64,000 nt of DNA. Origin: AP-15 sp963735445. GTDB lineage: Bacteria > Pseudomonadota > Alphaproteobacteria > ATCC43930 > CGMCC-115725. Below are positions 52,268 through 59,628 of this stretch, piece after piece (the stretch's first letter is position 1; every line of letters begins with the position of its first letter). The notes beneath the pieces are model-generated. The model made no database searches and was not told where the DNA came from. It saw nothing but the letters and a program-made list of their open reading frames with translations. The position numbers were made by a program, and so were the translations under genes. The stretch spans positions 1 to 64,000 of the forward strand of contig CAVTLC010000053.1 of the NCBI GenBank assembly GCA_963735445.1, given 5' to 3'.

Positions 52268-52722
52268 CGAAACGAAATCGGCGATTTAGGGACAGGTCAA
52301 TTCGTCGAAGGTCGTGGGGCGTGCGAGTGGCAGCTTCAGCCAAACGCTTCGAAAGGACCTGCCATGTCGGGCAAGGCGGGGGGTCGATCGACCGCAAAGA
52401 GGCAATTCACGCCGCATTACCGCTCCGCCCATGCAAAAGAATTAAGCAACTCGATGAGTGGCACCCCGATGTTTCCGGAGAGCATAGTACTTGGAAACAG
52501 CTTACACCGCGGTTGGGCCTCCATGTCTTTTTGTGGACTATCATCAGCGCTCCGGAGCGAACCACGTCAGCCAACGTCACCGTGGCAGCCGAGAAAGGCC
52601 GGCCTTATGTTGGCGAACAGCATCATAGCCTCTGCTCCAAGCCAAGCGCAGGAATTTCAGCTCTACCATGGGTTTAGCCTGGATCATTTCGCCGCAGGTG
52701 CTCCGGGACCAGATATCGCTGC
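52268..52722. other. Unassigned region between GT2 and ABC membrane-domain gene
   Basis: This 455-base region lies between divergent genes. Two overlapping rightward frames (52229-52726 and 52321-52677) cross it, but their translations have no recognisable motif, hydrophobic pattern or ribosome site. No transposase remnant, tRNA or clear inverted repeat is seen. It marks the right edge of the low-GC segment and may be a decayed remnant. Confidence 0.35.
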
Positions 52723-53715
52723 ATGACGAGAGTCGCGAGTTGGTTTCATGATTTCGCTCCGCCCAGAGATGGCGGGCTGCCGCGCAATGTCTACCGGTAT
52801 GTGCTTGCCACGAGTGCGCCGCATCAGTTGGCGCTGCTAGCGCTTACGGGTATCGTCGCGCTCCTTGAGGTCGTGCCGCTGGAATTGCAGCGACGGATCG
52901 TCAACGACCTCGTCAAGCACCGCCCCTATTCCTGGGTTATATGGCTGTGCGCCGCGTATGCAGGGGTGGTCGTCGTCCAAGGCGGAACCAAGCTCGCGCT
53001 AAACATCTACCGTGGCTGGGTTGGGGAGCGGGCCAAGCGCGATCTGCGCCGACGGGTCCATTCGGTCATTGAGGCTCCGGCAGCCAAATCCCCCGCCGCC
53101 GAAGCCCAAGGGATTACAATTTCAATGATTGTCGCCGAGGTCGAGCCGATCGGCGGATTTGTCGGTGAGAGCATCTCCGAGCCACTGTTGCAGGCCGGCA
53201 TTATGTGCTCGGTGTTCGCCTATCTGATCCACATTGACCCGTGGATGGCGTTGGCCGCTTTTGCACTCTTAGTTCCGCAGTTGTTTTTTGTCCCACTGTT
53301 GCAATCGGCGGTAAACCGGCGGACGGGAGCACGCATCCGGGTGTTGCGCCAGCTCGGCATTGCGATGATCGATCGCAACGATGACGCTGAAGACGAGCGG
53401 CGCATTCAGCAGGCTTTCGCGCTCGATATGGGAATCTTCAAACTAAAATTTACAATGAATTTTCTAATGAATCTTTGCAATCACCTGCAGATCGTTTCGG
53501 CATTGCTGGTTGGCGGCTGGTGGGTCTACATACAGCACCTTGAAATCGGCGGGGTCGTCGCGTTTATTTCCGGGATTCACCGGATCAATGATCCATGGGG
53601 TGATCTGGTCAACTACTTCCGTGACCTGAATGTGACACAAGTCAAATACCGGCTGCTCGCCGACGCTGTCGACCAGCTGAAGACGCCCGATACGATCGTC
53701 CGTGCCGCCGAGTAG
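52723..53715 (+). CDS. ABC exporter transmembrane domain protein without ATPase domain
   Basis: This 330-residue protein has the six-helix membrane domain of type I ABC exporters, with hydrophobic segments near 35-55, 70-90, 140-190 and 255-290. The long cytoplasmic helices contain GERAKRDLRRRVHSVIEAP and a coupling region near IDRNDDAEDERRIQQAF. The sequence ends (YRLLADAVDQLKTPDTI...) just where the nucleotide-binding domain normally begins. No Walker motif exists in the remaining 167 bases before the next gene in any frame. It must pair with an unlinked ATPase, act without one, or be a truncated remnant. No strong ribosome site precedes ATG 52723. Confidence 0.75.
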   Translation: MTRVASWFHDFAPPRDGGLPRNVYRYVLATSAPHQLALLALTGIVALLEVVPLELQRRIVNDLVKHRPYSWVIWLCAAYAGVVVVQGGTKLALNIYRGWVGERAKRDLRRRVHSVIEAPAAKSPAAEAQGITISMIVAEVEPIGGFVGESISEPLLQAGIMCSVFAYLIHIDPWMALAAFALLVPQLFFVPLLQSAVNRRTGARIRVLRQLGIAMIDRNDDAEDERRIQQAFALDMGIFKLKFTMNFLMNLCNHLQIVSALLVGGWWVYIQHLEIGGVVAFISGIHRINDPWGDLVNYFRDLNVTQVKYRLLADAVDQLKTPDTIVRAAE

Positions 53716-53882
53716 ATTAACCTCCAAGCCGTTGTGGCGGAGCTATCAGAGGATCCTTTTTCATGCTCGATCCTCCTCGCCGGCGGGAATGAGGGTGCCA
53801 AACGGATCAGCGGCTAGCGCGCCGCCGAAATCATCGCCAGCAATTTTCGTCCTTCTTTCCGGAGAGCTCGAATGAGACAGCC

Positions 53883-54530
53883 ATGATCAGCGCGACCGGC
53901 ATTGCTTTGGAATTCTCAGACGGGCGCCCGGCCGCAATATCGCTGGACGCGGTCAATGCCGGCCTGGCGCCGTTCGGTGCTCGGGTCTGGCCCCTCGGCC
54001 TGACGGATTTACCCGACGATACTCGTCGCTTGCTCACCCAGCCGCATTTGACTGAGAGCGAGGCCGAGCACATCAAGGCGCAATTCGTGCTGCCGCGGGA
54101 GCGGCTGTTGCAACTGATCGCCGACGCTGGTCGTGCCCCTCATGTGATCGGCGGCGGGTCGATGACGCCGTTTGTCGAAAACCAAGGCTATGCCTATCCA
54201 CAGCTCTACCTCGCCGCGGCCGGGGTTGATTACAGCCGGTTCGATCGTTTTCATGTAAATACCGCTGACGACGGCACCGGAGTCGACGAGATCGGCCAGC
54301 TCCTCTATGGCGGCGGGGTCAGGGTCCTGCAGCGACGGCCGGCCCTCGGAGTGGTGAGCTTGCACCTCGCCTGTCCCACCCCTGGCCAGGGCTGGATCGT
54401 GACCTATGACGGCGGGGAGTCGCATATCGGCAGCCTCAGCGCGGCCTCACCCGGCAGCAAATTCCTGATGCAAGTTATCGGCCCGGAGCGCTGGAGCCTG
54501 CGCTATGACGATGATGACCGAGAGCGCTAG
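53883..54530 (+). CDS. Conserved-looking protein of unknown function
   Basis: This 215-residue soluble protein starts MISATGIALEFSDGRP. I recognise no family. Notable are HVIGGGSMTPFVENQGYAYP, DYSRFDRFHVNTADDGTGVDE and GVVSLHLACPTPGQGWIVTYDGG, with no signal peptide or membrane segment. The His- and Asp-rich central part could bind a metal. It ends 11 bases before the MetX-like hydrolase gene on the same strand, so the two are probably one operon, convergent with the nitrile-hydratase-like operon. Confidence 0.7.
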   Translation: MISATGIALEFSDGRPAAISLDAVNAGLAPFGARVWPLGLTDLPDDTRRLLTQPHLTESEAEHIKAQFVLPRERLLQLIADAGRAPHVIGGGSMTPFVENQGYAYPQLYLAAAGVDYSRFDRFHVNTADDGTGVDEIGQLLYGGGVRVLQRRPALGVVSLHLACPTPGQGWIVTYDGGESHIGSLSAASPGSKFLMQVIGPERWSLRYDDDDRER

Positions 54531-54541
54531 GCGAGGTGATG

Positions 54542-55552
54542 ATGCCGGACTACGAAATCTTTGAAGCGGGCGACGTGGTACTGCAATCGGGGCTGACCTA
54601 TCGCAAAGCCCGCCTCGCTTACAAGACATACGGCACGCTCGATGCCGCCAAATCGAATGTCATCGTCTATCCGACCTCGTACGGCGCGCAGCATTACGAT
54701 CTCGAATGGGCGGTCGCCCCCGGCAAGGCGCTCGACCCGACCCGATATTTCATCGTGATCATCAACAAGTTCGGCAATGGCTTGTCGTCGTCGCCGAGCA
54801 ATACGCCGCCGCCCTTTGACCGCGCCCGCTATCCGCATTTCACGATGACAGACAACGTCCGAGTGCAGCAGCGGCTGATGCGCGAGGTTTTTGGGGTAGA
54901 GCAGGTCAAACTCGTCTACGGGTTCTCAATGGGCGCGCAGCAGGCGTTCCACTGGGGTGCGCTGTTTCCCGACCGGGTCGAACGCATTGCCGCGATCTGC
55001 GGGTCGGCCAGGACCTCGCCGCACAATTTCGTGTTTCTCGAAGGCGTCAAGGCGGCATTGACCGCCGACCCGGCCTGGCAGGATGGCTGGTTCACCACCC
55101 CGCCGACCCGTGGTTTTCAGGCAATGGGCCGGGTCTACGCCGGGTGGGGCCTGAGCCAGGCCTTTTACCGCGAGGAGGAGTGGCGCAAGCTCGGCTTTTC
55201 GTCGCTGGAGGATTTTTTGGTCGGCAGCTGGGAAGCCAATTTCCGCCGCCGCGACGCCAATGATTTATTGGCGATGCTGTGGATGTGGCAGCACGCCGAC
55301 ATCAGCGCCAACGAACTCTACAGCGGCGACCTCAGCAAGGCGCTGGCCGCGATTACTGCGGATGCACTGGTGATGCCGTGCGAGACCGATCTCTATTTCA
55401 CGGTCGAGGACAATCGCCGCGAGGTAGCACGGATGCCGCGTGCCGAATTGCGGCCGATCCCGTCGATCTGGGGCCACCGCGCCGGCAATCCCGCGCAAAA
55501 CCCGGCCGATGCCAAATTCATCGACGACGCCGTCAAAGAACTCCTCGACTAG
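54542..55552 (+). CDS. Alpha/beta-fold hydrolase, MetX (homoserine O-acetyltransferase)-like
   Basis: This 336-residue alpha/beta hydrolase belongs to the MetX-type acyltransferase branch. The catalytic triad is readable: Ser in YGFSMGAQQA, Asp in CETDLYF and His in SIWGHRAGNP. The opening LAYKTYGTLDAAKSNVIVYP is typical of MetX-like proteins. True MetX enzymes are usually longer and part of methionine genes, so this is more likely an ester or amide hydrolase of the family. ATG 54542 is the best start (GCGAGG 5 bases upstream); GTG 54536 and ATG 54539 are alternatives. Confidence 0.82.
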   Translation: MPDYEIFEAGDVVLQSGLTYRKARLAYKTYGTLDAAKSNVIVYPTSYGAQHYDLEWAVAPGKALDPTRYFIVIINKFGNGLSSSPSNTPPPFDRARYPHFTMTDNVRVQQRLMREVFGVEQVKLVYGFSMGAQQAFHWGALFPDRVERIAAICGSARTSPHNFVFLEGVKAALTADPAWQDGWFTTPPTRGFQAMGRVYAGWGLSQAFYREEEWRKLGFSSLEDFLVGSWEANFRRRDANDLLAMLWMWQHADISANELYSGDLSKALAAITADALVMPCETDLYFTVEDNRREVARMPRAELRPIPSIWGHRAGNPAQNPADAKFIDDAVKELLD

Positions 55553-55615
55553 TTGGCGATAACCCGCGGCACCCAACGCTCAGCGAGCTGCCCGCTGATG
55601 CCGTCGAATTTCGGT

Positions 55616-55996
55616 CTAGGACGCCTCGAGACGCGATCGGACGGCATTCATTCGTCTGGCGAGATCCTCTTCACCCAGGAGTCCCCGGCTGAGCATGATG
55701 TGGGCTAAAGCCAGCAGCTGCTGCTCGGGTCCAGGAGTCCCGCTGTACACGCTCTCGCCAAGTTGATCCTCGGCGTGGCGCCGCTCCAGCGAAGGTAGAG
55801 CTTCGCCGGCTGCAAGGCACTCACAGGTCGCGTAGAGGCTGACTTTCCATGGCGGATCCGGGGTCGTAACCCCGTAACGCGGCGCTAGCCTGCTCCCAGG
55901 TTTTATCCTGGTTTCGGATGGCCTCGAGCAACGGGATGGGGGTAAGCCTGCCTGACGCCCGTCCGCGGCAGGTGGCTGATCGTTTTTGCCACTCAC
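55616..55996 (-). CDS. Nitrile hydratase accessory protein (beta-N-terminal-like), double frameshift
   Basis: This protein of about 126 residues is the last gene of the nitrile-hydratase-like operon. Its C-terminal half (WKVSLYATCECLAAGE ... LERR ... LGESVY) aligns with the beta-N-terminal subunit encoded first in the operon (WELNTYVTCEVLGWKG ... EERR ... LGLSLY), as for NHase activators. The start GTG 55996 overlaps the alpha-subunit stop (GTGA). The frame seems to leave and return: one C missing in the run at 55938-55942 and one extra in 55870-55873. Between these, the other frame reads IPLLEAIRNQDKTWEQASAAL, which fits better than the frame-1 text. Net length stays a multiple of three. Confidence 0.72.
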   Translation of the reverse strand: MSGKNDQPPAADGRQAGLPPSRCSRPSETRIKPGSRLAPRYGVTTPDPPWKVSLYATCECLAAGEALPSLERRHAEDQLGESVYSGTPGPEQQLLALAHIMLSRGLLGEEDLARRMNAVRSRLEAS

Positions 55997-56736
55997 TGGC
56001 CGGCTTCCGCATGGTGCTCGGGGACCGGCCGACCGGCCTTGTGCACTGGCCGAACGTCATCGGCCTTCCTGTCGGCCCGCGGCAGGGCAACGCCGATCAT
56101 GGTGTCGCGCGTGACGATTTCGGCGAGTTGCTCCTCGGTCCAGTTCTCGGTGCCCGCCGGCCGCACCGGAAGCACCATAAAGCGGCATTTCTGGTTGGAG
56201 TCCTCGACCCGCACCTCGACCTCGGGCGGGAGCACCAGCCCGAACTCGGCCAGCACCTGACGCGGCCAGCGGACCAGCCGGCGGCGATAGTTGGGCGAAC
56301 GGTACCAATAGGGTGAGTGGCCGAGCAGCGGCCGCGGATAACACGAGCAAAGGGTGCAGACGATCACATGATGCAGCGTCGGCGTATCTTCGAGCACCTG
56401 CAAGTGCATGTAGTCGCTGGGAGTGCCGGAGCCGGTGGGCTCGGTCCAATCGATCCCGATTTCGCGGCAGGCCTGGGTGGCGTCGGCAAGCACACGCGCC
56501 TTGAACGCCGGGTCGGCCCATGCTTTGGCAACCAGGCGCGAGCCGGCAGCCGGCCCAATTGATTCGGCCCATTCGGTAAACTTGCGGTGATCCTCGGCGG
56601 TGAACAGGCCCTTCTCGATCGCCAGCTCGCGAACGGCGATTTCCAGCACTTCGAAATCCGTTATCTCATCGACCATCGGCGCCGCCGGATGCTCGTGATG
56701 GCCCTCGCTATCGTCGTGTCCGTGCGAGTGCTGCAT
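55993..56736 (-). CDS. Nitrile hydratase alpha / thiocyanate hydrolase gamma-type catalytic subunit (Co-type)
   Basis: This 247-residue catalytic subunit has the metal claw VCTLCSC (residues 126-132) with Thr at the second position of the CxLCSC claw, the non-corrin cobalt form; Fe enzymes have Ser. It ends with TRDTMIGVALP, a conserved family block. The first 20 residues are unusually His-rich (HSHGHDDSEGHHEHP), a possible cobalt-chelating tail. The beta part of the enzyme is split into two separate genes upstream, as in thiocyanate hydrolase, so the substrate may be thiocyanate or a nitrile. GGGAG precedes ATG 56736. Confidence 0.88.
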   Translation of the reverse strand: MQHSHGHDDSEGHHEHPAAPMVDEITDFEVLEIAVRELAIEKGLFTAEDHRKFTEWAESIGPAAGSRLVAKAWADPAFKARVLADATQACREIGIDWTEPTGSGTPSDYMHLQVLEDTPTLHHVIVCTLCSCYPRPLLGHSPYWYRSPNYRRRLVRWPRQVLAEFGLVLPPEVEVRVEDSNQKCRFMVLPVRPAGTENWTEEQLAEIVTRDTMIGVALPRADRKADDVRPVHKAGRPVPEHHAEAGQ

Positions 56737-56783
56737 GCTTTGTACTCCCTGCTTCTTTTAAGCTTTCTCTCAGCGGGCAATCT

Positions 56784-57089
56784 CTAAGCGGGTTCGAGCC
56801 AGCGATCGGGAAACTCAGTCTGTAACGTATCGTTCTCGAACGGGTATTCCTCCCAAAGATCCTTTTGCCGAAACCGAACGATGTAAAACTGCTCGGGCTG
56901 GGCGTCGTCTCGGTTCCACGCCTCGTCCTCGGGAATGAGGTCTTCGTAAGTGCGGGCGGCAATTGTCCCGCTGACACCCCGAACGTACATCTGGGTACGG
57001 GTGTAGAATAGGTTCGGCAGCTCCTTGACGCGAACGCGGTCGCCTACATTGAAGCGGGCGGGCACGTTTCCGGTATTAGCGCTTTGCAT
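56784..57089 (-). CDS. Nitrile hydratase beta C-terminal domain / thiocyanate hydrolase alpha-like subunit
   Basis: This 101-residue protein equals the SH3-like C-terminal domain of NHase beta. It has FNVGDRVRVKEL, YTRTQMYVRGVSGTI, then EQFYIVRFRQKDLWEEYPF and a closing RWLEP. The usual HTR of the family is YTR here. It overlaps the preceding beta-N-terminal gene by 14 bases and is followed by the catalytic subunit after 47 bases. As a stand-alone subunit it matches SCNase alpha in position and domain content. Confidence 0.85.
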   Translation of the reverse strand: MQSANTGNVPARFNVGDRVRVKELPNLFYTRTQMYVRGVSGTIAARTYEDLIPEDEAWNRDDAQPEQFYIVRFRQKDLWEEYPFENDTLQTEFPDRWLEPA

Positions 57090-57501
57090 TGCGCGCCCTC
57101 ACCTCAGCAATCTTCTCAAGAAGTTCGGTCAGCGAGACGTGGTTCTTGTCGACCAGCGTTCGCGCTGCGGCCCAAATCCAGCGTCCGTAATAAGGAAAGC
57201 CGTAATAAAGCGACAGACCCAGATCGTTATTGCCGCGGCGGCGCCTTTCCTCGGCGTTCCACACGCCCTTCCAGCCAAGCACCTCGCAGGTGACGTAGGT
57301 GTTCAGCTCCCACAGCTCCTCCTCTTTTTCTTCGTATCGGACGGGCACATCGGCTTCGCCCCCGACATCGTGGGGCGGGGCCATGTAGGCCACAAAGCGG
57401 GAATGCGGGATCTCGTACGGCCAATTTTGCGCCTGATGGATCTCCGGCGCCAATTGGGCTCCGGTGTCGTAAAAATTTTGGAGTTCACCGCGTGATGGCA
57501 T
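57076..57501 (-). CDS. Nitrile hydratase beta N-terminal domain / thiocyanate hydrolase beta-like subunit
   Basis: This 141-residue protein corresponds to the N-terminal half of NHase beta. It has HDVGGEADVPV (NHase beta normally HDxGG), then EEELWELNTYVTCEVLG, GLSLYYGFPYYGRWIWAA and LTELLEKIAEVRAR. It is the first gene of the operon, with AGAGGAA before ATG 57501. The order beta-N, beta-C, catalytic, accessory is the same as the scnB-scnA-scnC order known for thiocyanate hydrolase. Its paralogue is the accessory protein at the end of the operon. Confidence 0.85.
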   Translation of the reverse strand: MPSRGELQNFYDTGAQLAPEIHQAQNWPYEIPHSRFVAYMAPPHDVGGEADVPVRYEEKEEELWELNTYVTCEVLGWKGVWNAEERRRRGNNDLGLSLYYGFPYYGRWIWAAARTLVDKNHVSLTELLEKIAEVRARNAKR

Positions 57502-57539
57502 CGTCGTTTCCTCTTTTGCTTTGCTGGGCTCAACCGCTC

Positions 57540-58994
57540 TCAGCCGGCGTCGGCCTGCATCTGTTGCCGCCGCAACGCCCTGCCGGGTCGTTCACCGCTG
57601 GGTTTGCCTTCGGCCCAAACCGGGATGCCATTGACAAAGACGTGCTCGATGCCGGCGGCGGGCGTCGTCGGTTTTTCGAAAGTTGCGCGGTCGATGACCG
57701 CGGCGGGATCGAAGACCGTAATATCGGCATAGGCGCCGGCGGCCACGGCTCCACGGCCGCTGAGGCCGAACCGCGCCGCCGGCAGCCCGGTCATCTTGCG
57801 CACCGCCTCTTCCAGCGCGAACAGGCCGAGATCGCGGCAGTAATGTCCGAGGACGCGCGGAAACGTGCCCCACAGCCGTGGGTGCGGATGAAAATCGTGC
57901 GGCAGCCCGTCAGACCCGATCATCGTGTGGGGAAAGCTGAGCACCCGCTGCACGTCGGGCTCATCCATCGTCCAATAGATTGCGCCCGCCGGCTGCAGCC
58001 GGTTGACTGCGTCCTCGATGCTGAGCCCCCAATCGGCCGCGATTGCCGCGAGTTCGCGTCCGGCCTGCTCCGGCGCGCTCTTCGACCAGGTGACCATCAC
58101 CTTCGAGGCGCGCCCGGCCTGACCCGCGCTCAGCACGGTCGATGACGCGATATAGGGGTAGGCGTCGAGGCCGACCTCCTGCCCTTCTATCGCCGCGGCG
58201 ATAACGGGCAGCGTCGCTGCGGTGCGGCCAAAATTGGCCCGGCCGATCGTTTTGTGATGCGAGATCACGACCGGTATCCCCGCCGCGCGCCCGACCGCAA
58301 AGCTTTCTTCGAGGCTGTCGAGGACATGCTCGCCCTCGTTGCGCATATGGGTCGTGTAAAGCGCGCCAGCCGGATGCAGCAGGGCTGCCAAGGCTTCGAT
58401 CTCGGCCGGTGGTGCATGCTCGGCGGGGGCATAGGCGAGCCCGCTCGACATGCCGATCGCGCCGGCGTCCAGCGCCTCCTGCAGCAATTCGCGCATTTGG
58501 CTGATCTCGGCGCTTGCGGCCGGCCGGTCGAGCGCTGTCATCGAGCCGACGCGCAAGGTCGAATGACCGACCAGGCAAGCGGCGTTGACCGCGGCCGGGC
58601 TCCGGTCGAGCGCCGCGAGATAGTCGGCAAATCGTCCATAGCGGTAATCGGCGGCGTCGCCGATCAGATCGAGCGGCGGTGGCGGCGCGTGGTCGATCGC
58701 GAGCGGCGCCAGGCTGATCCCGCAATTGCCGGTCACGACTGTGGTGACGCCCTGGCTCGCCTTCGCCGCCATTTCCGGGGTCGCAAACAAGGCGCGGTCG
58801 TCATGGGTGTGGACGTCGATAAATCCGGGCGCAACAACCTTGCCCGATACATCGATCTCGCGCGCTCCCGCTACCTTGCCGACAGCACCGACCTCGGAAA
58901 TCCGGTCGCCTGATATCGCGACATCGGCGCGAAATCGCGCCCGCCCGCTGCCATCGATAACCTCGCCACCACGCAAAATGTAATCGGTCATCAT
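57540..58994 (-). CDS. N-acyl-D-amino-acid deacylase family amidohydrolase
   Basis: This 484-residue D-aminoacylase-type zinc hydrolase has a canonical metal site: PGFIDVHTHDDRAL, the bridging Cys in VTGNCGIS, THMRNEGEHV, VISHHKTIG and GSDGLPHDFHPHPRLWG. ATG 58994 (or 58991) is chosen after GAAG, and the longer in-frame start at 59027 lacks a ribosome site. It lies 38 bases upstream of the SCNase/NHase-like operon on the same strand, so it could be cotranscribed. It is a distant paralogue of the 541-residue enzyme at 17.8 kb. Confidence 0.88.
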   Translation of the reverse strand: MMTDYILRGGEVIDGSGRARFRADVAISGDRISEVGAVGKVAGAREIDVSGKVVAPGFIDVHTHDDRALFATPEMAAKASQGVTTVVTGNCGISLAPLAIDHAPPPPLDLIGDAADYRYGRFADYLAALDRSPAAVNAACLVGHSTLRVGSMTALDRPAASAEISQMRELLQEALDAGAIGMSSGLAYAPAEHAPPAEIEALAALLHPAGALYTTHMRNEGEHVLDSLEESFAVGRAAGIPVVISHHKTIGRANFGRTAATLPVIAAAIEGQEVGLDAYPYIASSTVLSAGQAGRASKVMVTWSKSAPEQAGRELAAIAADWGLSIEDAVNRLQPAGAIYWTMDEPDVQRVLSFPHTMIGSDGLPHDFHPHPRLWGTFPRVLGHYCRDLGLFALEEAVRKMTGLPAARFGLSGRGAVAAGAYADITVFDPAAVIDRATFEKPTTPAAGIEHVFVNGIPVWAEGKPSGERPGRALRRQQMQADAG

Positions 58995-59060
58995 CAAGTC
59001 TTCGCTGATTAGAAGTCTACCGCGCAATTTACATCGATTTCGGCGCTTCGCAGGACCGTC

Positions 59061-59555
59061 TTACCCACCGTTGCCGATCGGGATGCTCGCCATTTGCGCG
59101 AGTGCCAGCTGCGGAGGTTGGACAAGCGTGTAAAAGGTGTCGATCTGACAGCGCCAGCACAGCCCCGCCCACCAATTATTGGCGTCGATTGCGACATAGG
59201 CTGTTTGACCGGCGGCAACCCCGAAATGAGCGAATTGGTTTGGTGCGACTCCGCGGCTGTCGACGGTGATCTCATAGTTCCCCGGCGGAACATCGTAATA
59301 AAAGGCGCGGCCCAGCGCCGCGACGCCGACAATCCGACCGTTGATCCGGAAATAGGGCTCTTCCCTGGTGATTTCCGGTTGATAGGTGCGGAAGACCCAG
59401 ATCCGCGCCTCGCCGGGTGGCGGGTAGCTCGTCAGCAGCCGGTTTTTGGCGGCCAATTGCTCCGGGCTCTCCGCAGCACAGCCGGCGAGCACGGCAGCGG
59501 CGAATATCATCACGCCAAAAGACCATAGCCATCGGACGGCAACAGCTATCGACAT
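59061..59555 (-). CDS. Lipoprotein with DUF2846-like domain
   Basis: This 164-residue predicted lipoprotein has an N-terminal helix (SIAVAVRWLWSFGVMIFAAA) that ends in the lipobox LAGC, giving an acylated Cys. The mature domain reads ARIWVFRTYQ ... YFRINGRIVGVAALGRAFYYDVPPGNYEI, the DUF2846/PEGA-like beta sandwich. Function unknown; it is envelope-located. ATG 59555 follows GGAGATGG. Its 3' end faces the D-aminoacylase gene. Confidence 0.8.
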   Translation of the reverse strand: MSIAVAVRWLWSFGVMIFAAAVLAGCAAESPEQLAAKNRLLTSYPPPGEARIWVFRTYQPEITREEPYFRINGRIVGVAALGRAFYYDVPPGNYEITVDSRGVAPNQFAHFGVAAGQTAYVAIDANNWWAGLCWRCQIDTFYTLVQPPQLALAQMASIPIGNGG

Positions 59556-59628
59556 TGACCATCTCCGAATTGAAAAACGTGCTTCATTGAGCCCGAAAGC
59601 GCTGCCAGGCGCGAACTCGGCGTATCTT

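Noticed and set aside
52229..52726. Coding gene of 165 residues between GT2 and the ABC membrane-domain gene
   Set aside because: It starts inside the GT2 gene antisense, has no ribosome site and shows no protein-like pattern.
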